This document shows, one piece after another, positions 5,983-9,636 of a stretch of DNA of 9,636 bases. This DNA comes from Vulcanimicrobiota bacterium. GTDB taxonomy: Bacteria; Vulcanimicrobiota; Vulcanimicrobiia; Vulcanimicrobiales; Vulcanimicrobiaceae. The notes beneath the pieces were generated by a model. That model was not told the DNA's origin, did not search any database, and saw only the letters and a list, made by a program, of their open reading frames with translations. How positions within the stretch are numbered: position 1 is the stretch's first letter; the number at the start of each line of letters is the position of its first letter. The stretch spans positions 1 through 9,636 of the forward strand of contig JACRUB010000145.1 in the NCBI GenBank assembly GCA_014305015.1. The letters run 5' to 3'. The translations under genes and the position numbers were made by a program.

Positions 5983-7518
5983 TTAAATGGTGGCGGTTTT
6001 TGCGACGGCGCCGTTTGCGCTCGCTTTTTCATCTCCGTTTGCAAGTGACTCGACGAACGAGACGAACGCACGCACGGGAGTGCCCGTCGGCCCCTTGGCC
6101 TGCCACGCCGACTCTCCTTCGAGATACGCGGTGCCTGCGATGTCAAGATGAATCCAGGGCGTCTCGCCGACAAACGCTTTAAGGAACGAGCCCGCGGTCA
6201 AACTTCCCGCAGCGCGGCCGGCTGAGTTGCGCAGATCTGCGATTTCACTCTTCGTCGCCGTTGCGTAATCATCGAAGAGCGGCATGTGCCAGTAGCGTTC
6301 GCCCGTTGGTTTTGAGGCGGCGAGGAAGTGCTGGATGAGATTCTCATCGTTCCCCATCAAGCCGCTGGCCGCGTGTCCGAGTGCGACCACGCACGCGCCC
6401 GTAAGCGTAGCGGCGTCGATGATTTTGGTTGCTCCGAGTTTCGCCGAGTAGCATAAAGCGTCGGCGAGAATCAAGCGCCCTTCTGCATCGGTATTGATCA
6501 CTTCGATCGTTTTGCCGTTCATGGCTTTTAAAACATCGCCGGGCTTCATGGCCCGCGGCCCGGGCAAGTTTTCGCTTGCTGGGACGACCCCGATTACGTT
6601 AATCTTCGGTTTGAGTTTTCCAATCGCGTACATCGCTGCGATTACACCCGCGCCACCCGACATGTCGTATTTCATTTCGTGCATGTTCTCGGCCGGTTTG
6701 ATCGAGATGCCGCCGGAGTCAAATGTCAGACCCTTGCCGACAAGTGCGAGCACATCTTTGCTTGATGAATCGCCTTTATAAGTGAGCACGATCATCTTGG
6801 CTTCTTCGTCGCTTCCGCGTGAGACGCCGAGCAAGGAGCCCATGCCGTGTTTCTTCATTTCGTCTTCATCGAGCACGTCGATGTCAAGACCGGCTTCTTT
6901 TGCGAGTTCTTTCGCACGCTTGGCCATGTGCGTGGGCGTCATGTCGTTGGCGGGCGTAAGTGCCATGCGGCGTGCGGCGTTGACCGCCTCGCCTAAGATC
7001 TCACCGCGTTCCGCGCCCTTCTCGAGTTCCTTGCGGTCCAGTCCGTCGGCGAGAATGATGACTTTTTGAAGTTTGATCGTCTTGTCCGGCTCGTTCTGGT
7101 ACATGGTTGTATCGATCGTCCCAGTAAGCGCGCCTTCGACGATAAACGACCCAGCGGCGGCTTCTTTTCCTTTTGCGAGCTCGGGAAGCGCGAACGCAAT
7201 CTCAGTGAACCCACGCTTTCCGAGATAACGGACGGCTGCGCCTGCGTAACGCGCGAGCATGTAGGGCTCGAACTTTGCACGTTCGCCGAGGCCGACCATG
7301 AGCACACGTTTGAAGTTCTTATCTCTTGCGTGCACGAGCGTAATCTCGGCAAGTTTGCCCTTGTGTTCGCCGGCGGAAATATCGGCCAGCGCGCCACCGA
7401 TTTCTGTGTCGATCGTTTTTGCAACCCCGTCGAGACCAGAGTCGCCGCTGAAAACGGGAACGACCAGAGCGCCCGCGCGTACGGAACCGGGCGCATCAGT
7501 GACGATACGAACTTGCAT
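5983..7518 (-). CDS. pepA: Leucyl aminopeptidase (M17, cytosol aminopeptidase)
   Basis: This is a two-metal, usually hexameric cytosolic exopeptidase that removes N-terminal residues from peptides. In some bacteria (E. coli PepA) it also binds DNA as a regulator. From ATG 7518 it is 511 residues, normal for M17. The N-terminal macro-like domain covers about 1-160. The catalytic half contains GKGLTFDSGGISIKP (261-275) with K262 and D267, MKYDMSGGAG with D285, and the signature NTDAEGRLILADAL (342-355) with D344, E346 and R348. Together these form the full metal and catalytic set. The start was chosen by GAAAGG at 6-base spacing and by the beta-strand MQVRIVTD. Reading further upstream adds about 36 Arg-rich residues unlike the family. 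It is divergent from purM with an 89-base shared upstream region, and panB follows it. Some M17 members also take part in cysteinyl-glycine turnover, which cannot be judged here. Confidence 0.96.
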   Translation of the reverse strand: MQVRIVTDAPGSVRAGALVVPVFSGDSGLDGVAKTIDTEIGGALADISAGEHKGKLAEITLVHARDKNFKRVLMVGLGERAKFEPYMLARYAGAAVRYLGKRGFTEIAFALPELAKGKEAAAGSFIVEGALTGTIDTTMYQNEPDKTIKLQKVIILADGLDRKELEKGAERGEILGEAVNAARRMALTPANDMTPTHMAKRAKELAKEAGLDIDVLDEDEMKKHGMGSLLGVSRGSDEEAKMIVLTYKGDSSSKDVLALVGKGLTFDSGGISIKPAENMHEMKYDMSGGAGVIAAMYAIGKLKPKINVIGVVPASENLPGPRAMKPGDVLKAMNGKTIEVINTDAEGRLILADALCYSAKLGATKIIDAATLTGACVVALGHAASGLMGNDENLIQHFLAASKPTGERYWHMPLFDDYATATKSEIADLRNSAGRAAGSLTAGSFLKAFVGETPWIHLDIAGTAYLEGESAWQAKGPTGTPVRAFVSFVESLANGDEKASANGAVAKTATI

Positions 7519-7524
7519 GGTCAA

Positions 7525-7530
7525 CCTTTC
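7525..7530 (-). promoter_or_regulatory. Ribosome binding site of pepA
   Basis: On the minus strand GAAAGG stands 6 bases before ATG 7518. It favours this start over the longer reading to 7626 that would overlap purM. Confidence 0.6.
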
Positions 7531-7598
7531 GAATGGTGAATGATGCCCAAAATGGCAGAGAGATGGGATTGTTCGCGACCGGGGCGCGACCCTGCGGC

Positions 7599-7602
7599 GA
7601 GG
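7599..7602 (+). promoter_or_regulatory. Ribosome binding site of purM
   Basis: GAGG with a 5-base spacer to ATG 7608 fixes the purM start. The upstream in-frame start at 7533 would add 25 residues unlike the family and overlap the pepA ribosome site. Confidence 0.6.
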
Positions 7603-7607
7603 CGCGC

Positions 7608-8624
7608 ATGAAGGACGCATACGCACGTGCCGGCGTGGATATCGAGGCTGGAAACGAGGCCGTTAGACGTTATAAGGACGTTACGGACGGGTGGCGGCAC
7701 CCCGACCAACTGGACGCGCTCGGCGGGTTCGGCGGCCTTTTCCGGCTCCCGGGCGACGGCAGCCGGGCCTTGGTTGCCTCGGCGGATGGCGTCGGAACGA
7801 AGATTCTGATCGCTGCGGAACTACGGCGCTACGACTCCGTGGGCGCCGATTTGGTCAATCACTGCGTGAACGACATCCTCGCCGTCAATGCGGATCCGCT
7901 ATTCTTTCTCGATTACTTCGCCGCCGGTAAATTGGATCCCGAAGTAGCCGCTGCAATTGTCGGCGGCGTGCATCGTGCATGCGAGGCGAATAACTGCGCG
8001 TTGCTTGGCGGAGAGACGGCGGAGATGCCCGGGCTGTATGCCGTGGGCCACTTCGATCTTGCGGGTACGATCGTCGGGATTGTAGACATCGATAAAGTTC
8101 CCCGTCCCCGCGATGTCGTCGCAACCGATGCCATTATTGGACTGCCGGCCGCCGGTTTACACACGAACGGCTACACCCTCGCGCGCACGCTCGTTGGCCC
8201 GGATGAATGGAACAAGCCATTTAACGGAACGACGTTTGCAGATGCATTGCTTGCCGAGCATCCGTCCTATCACCGCGAAGTGCGTACAATTCAAAGAGTT
8301 GCAAAAGTAAAAACGATGGCGCACATCACCGGGGGCGGGTTGTTGGAGAACGTGCCGCGTACGCTGCCCGAAGGGAAGAAGGCGATCTTCGAGCAGTCGC
8401 GTTGGGAAATTCCGCCATTGTTTGCAGAACTTTGCCGGCGCGGAAATCTTGAGCACGAGGAACGGTACCGCACTTTTAACATGGGCATCGGATACACGCT
8501 CGTGGTTCCGATGGCCGATGCAAAGAAAGCGGAAGCGGCGGTTGCCGGCGCGCGCATTATCGGCTGGATTGAAGACCGTCTGGACGGTGATCCCGCCGTC
8601 ATCGTTCATCCCGCGCGGAGTTAG
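7608..8624 (+). CDS. purM: Phosphoribosylformylglycinamidine cyclo-ligase (AIR synthetase)
   Basis: PurM closes the imidazole ring of FGAM with ATP to give AIR, the fifth step of purine synthesis. The 338-residue length is usual for this homodimeric cytosolic enzyme. The N-terminal MKDAYARAGVDIEAGNEAV is the standard family opening and fits the GAGG-supported ATG. Conserved segments are ASADGVGTKI (57-66), CVNDILAVNADPLFFLDY (86-103), the nucleotide-binding LLGGETAEMPGLY (132-144), LPAAGLHTNGYTLAR and HITGGGLLENVPR. These are the glycine-rich motifs of the PurM/PurL/SelD/HypE superfamily. All key segments are intact. The stop TAG is followed after 3 bases by the likely TTG start of the GNAT-PurN gene in the same frame, so the two genes are translationally close-coupled. 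The gene is divergent from pepA and so starts a new plus-strand unit after the panB/pepA block. Confidence 0.97.
   Translation: MKDAYARAGVDIEAGNEAVRRYKDVTDGWRHPDQLDALGGFGGLFRLPGDGSRALVASADGVGTKILIAAELRRYDSVGADLVNHCVNDILAVNADPLFFLDYFAAGKLDPEVAAAIVGGVHRACEANNCALLGGETAEMPGLYAVGHFDLAGTIVGIVDIDKVPRPRDVVATDAIIGLPAAGLHTNGYTLARTLVGPDEWNKPFNGTTFADALLAEHPSYHREVRTIQRVAKVKTMAHITGGGLLENVPRTLPEGKKAIFEQSRWEIPPLFAELCRRGNLEHEERYRTFNMGIGYTLVVPMADAKKAEAAVAGARIIGWIEDRLDGDPAVIVHPARS
8617..8620 (+). promoter_or_regulatory. Ribosome binding site inside the purM end
   Basis: GGAG lies 7 bases before TTG 8628, an ideal spacing. ATG 8637 would be 16 bases away. This favours the TTG start of the fused downstream gene and implies tight coupling to purM translation. 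Confidence 0.5.
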
Positions 8625-8627
8625 CAC

Positions 8628-9636
8628 TTGTCGCATATGGTCAACCTTCTCGTCGATTTGAGCGATGAGCGTTTCGATGCAGACAACTTGGAAGCGATTC
8701 GTTCATCCTTAGGTGCGCGCGGGTTTTTGCTCGAGCAGTCAGCGCAAACAAGCGATCCCGCACTCGCGTGGATCGATGAAGGATTCGGCGGCTCTTGGTC
8801 ATCTGAAGTCTTTGCCGGCAAGAGCATCGTCGCGCAAGATGCCGGCGGGTTTGCGGGGTTTGCCGCCTATGGCCCATGCGGGTTGAAATATGGATGGCTT
8901 GCTGCATGGCATGGTCGCCCCGACGTCGCCATCTTCGGGCCGATCGGCGTGAGCATCGCGCATCGTGGTTCCGGTCTGGCTGCGGGCTTGCTCGTTCTCG
9001 CGCTTGGTGCTTTGCGTGCGGAGGGACACCGTTTTGCGTTGATTCCGGCCGTAGGCGGCGTGGGCTTGGTTCGATTCTACGAAACCAACGCCGGCGCAAA
9101 AGTGACCGAAGAATTCGAGGTTTCGGACTGGATGAATCGCAGGATTCGCACGACCGTTCTTGCCTCAGGAAACGGCACGAATTTTCAAGCGGTGCTCGAT
9201 GCTGCAGCGGACCCTGCCGCGAATGTGCCGCTCGAGATTACCTCACTCATTACCAACAATCCCAACGCGTACGCTTTGGAACGCGCGAAACGGGCCGGCG
9301 TGCCGAATCAAATCATCGTGGAGTGGGACCGCCCGGTGGAATCGCGGCAGGCATATGATGCACGGCTCTTGCATGCCGTCGGGCAAACGGAACCCGAACT
9401 CTTGCTCTTACTTGGCTGGATGCACGTACTTTCCGAGCAATGTATTCTTGCCTTTCCGCAGATGCTCAATATTCATCCGGCTTTCTTGCCGCACGATCAA
9501 GAACGCGATAACGTCGGCATGTCTGACGGAACGGAAATTCCCGCGTTTCGCGGAGCGCACGCGATTCGCGATGCGATTGAGCAAGGATCACCATGGGTGG
9601 GCGCAACGGCGCACCGCGTGACGCTCGGTACGGATC
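8628..9636 (+). CDS. purN: GNAT acetyltransferase-PurN (GAR formyltransferase) fusion, 3' end cut
   Basis: An uninterrupted frame runs from TTG 8628 (or ATG 8637) past the window end, covering 336 codons. Residues about 1-165 look like a GNAT fold: GFAGFAAYG, motif A VSIAHRGSGLAAGLL (108-122) for acetyl-CoA binding, and VRFYETNAGAKV near the end. From about 172 follows a PurN domain, which transfers formyl from 10-formyltetrahydrofolate to GAR. It shows RTTVLASGNGTNFQAVLDAA (174-193; canonical ISGNGSNLQA), ITNNPNAYAL, LLGWMHVLS, the catalytic MLNIHPAFLP with N281 and H283, and VTLGTD with the probable catalytic Asp at the last codon. About 15 extra residues (HDQERDNVGMSDGTEI) sit between LLP-like FLP and AFRGAHA. 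An internal ATG at 9132 (MNRRIRTT) could start PurN alone, but no stop separates the domains. PurN is near certain. The GNAT call is by motif only and its substrate is unknown. Confidence 0.87.
   Translation, partial: MSHMVNLLVDLSDERFDADNLEAIRSSLGARGFLLEQSAQTSDPALAWIDEGFGGSWSSEVFAGKSIVAQDAGGFAGFAAYGPCGLKYGWLAAWHGRPDVAIFGPIGVSIAHRGSGLAAGLLVLALGALRAEGHRFALIPAVGGVGLVRFYETNAGAKVTEEFEVSDWMNRRIRTTVLASGNGTNFQAVLDAAADPAANVPLEITSLITNNPNAYALERAKRAGVPNQIIVEWDRPVESRQAYDARLLHAVGQTEPELLLLLGWMHVLSEQCILAFPQMLNIHPAFLPHDQERDNVGMSDGTEIPAFRGAHAIRDAIEQGSPWVGATAHRVTLGTD

Larger units (their letters stand above)
7519..7607. other. Divergent upstream region of pepA and purM
   Basis: Eighty-nine bases separate the two divergent start codons, so promoters for both genes should lie here or extend into the coding ends. 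The stretch holds the pepA and purM ribosome sites and a small TGCC-N6-GGCA inverted repeat (7544-7557). I see no confident -35/-10 pair in either direction and no PurR-like operator. Confidence 0.4.

Noticed and set aside
7269..7285. Second LexA-like word CGAAC-N7-GTTCG
   Set aside because: The spacer is 7 rather than 4 bases and it lies deep inside pepA, so it is taken as chance.
7066..7539. 157-codon plus-strand frame, and the frames at 6494-6781 and 6782-7069
   Set aside because: All are antisense to pepA, which has intact catalytic residues across this stretch. Ser/Ala-rich translations mirror its codons.
9160..9621. Plus-strand frames at 8876-9358 and 9160-9621
   Set aside because: They are out of frame with the GNAT-PurN frame, which carries the conserved PurN motifs throughout. 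Their Cys/Arg-rich composition looks non-coding.
1..9636. Mobile element, phage, CRISPR, tRNA/rRNA or riboswitch
   Set aside because: No transposase or integrase motif, repeat array, cloverleaf or conserved riboswitch core was seen. The non-coding space is small and accounted for.

Overview
The window is ordinary chromosomal DNA, roughly 55-60% G+C and densely coding. It carries no mobile element, CRISPR array, rRNA or tRNA that I can see. It is mainly a de novo purine-synthesis neighbourhood: the 3' end of guaA, then purD, purF and purM, and finally a purN-type domain that runs off the right edge. The host is a bacterium. A PurF with four iron-sulfur cysteines of the Bacillus subtilis type, and a near-palindrome matching the Gram-positive/actinobacterial LexA box, suggest a 'terrabacterial' lineage. 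My best guess is Candidatus Eremiobacterota (WPS-2) or a similar uncultured soil phylum, but this is an impression from protein style and cannot be proven here.

Layout. Plus strand, 1-5039: guaA (partial), a short intergenic dispersed repeat, purD, an intergenic region with a hairpin and a LexA-type operator, a Bax-inhibitor-1 family membrane protein, purF, and a membrane protein with a degenerate GGDEF domain. Minus strand, 5042-7518: panB (pantothenate/CoA pathway) and pepA (M17 leucyl aminopeptidase), with pepA upstream of panB. Plus strand, 7608-9636: purM, followed 3 bases later by an open frame still open at the window end. That frame encodes a GNAT-like acetyltransferase domain fused to a PurN domain.

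How the genes work together. PurF makes phosphoribosylamine, PurD converts it to GAR, PurN formylates GAR and PurM makes AIR. GuaA completes GMP at the end of the pathway. The plus-strand genes are close-packed but split by the minus-strand panB/pepA block, so at least two plus-strand transcription units are likely. The BI-1 and GGDEF genes are unrelated to purine chemistry. The GGDEF protein keeps GTP-binding-type residues but has lost the canonical catalytic loop.

Most interesting points: (1) a perfect TCGAAC-N4-GTTCGA operator just upstream of the BI-1 gene, suggesting DNA-damage control; (2) an in-frame GNAT-PurN fusion; (3) a membrane-bound degenerate GGDEF protein (DGDQF) directly downstream of purF.
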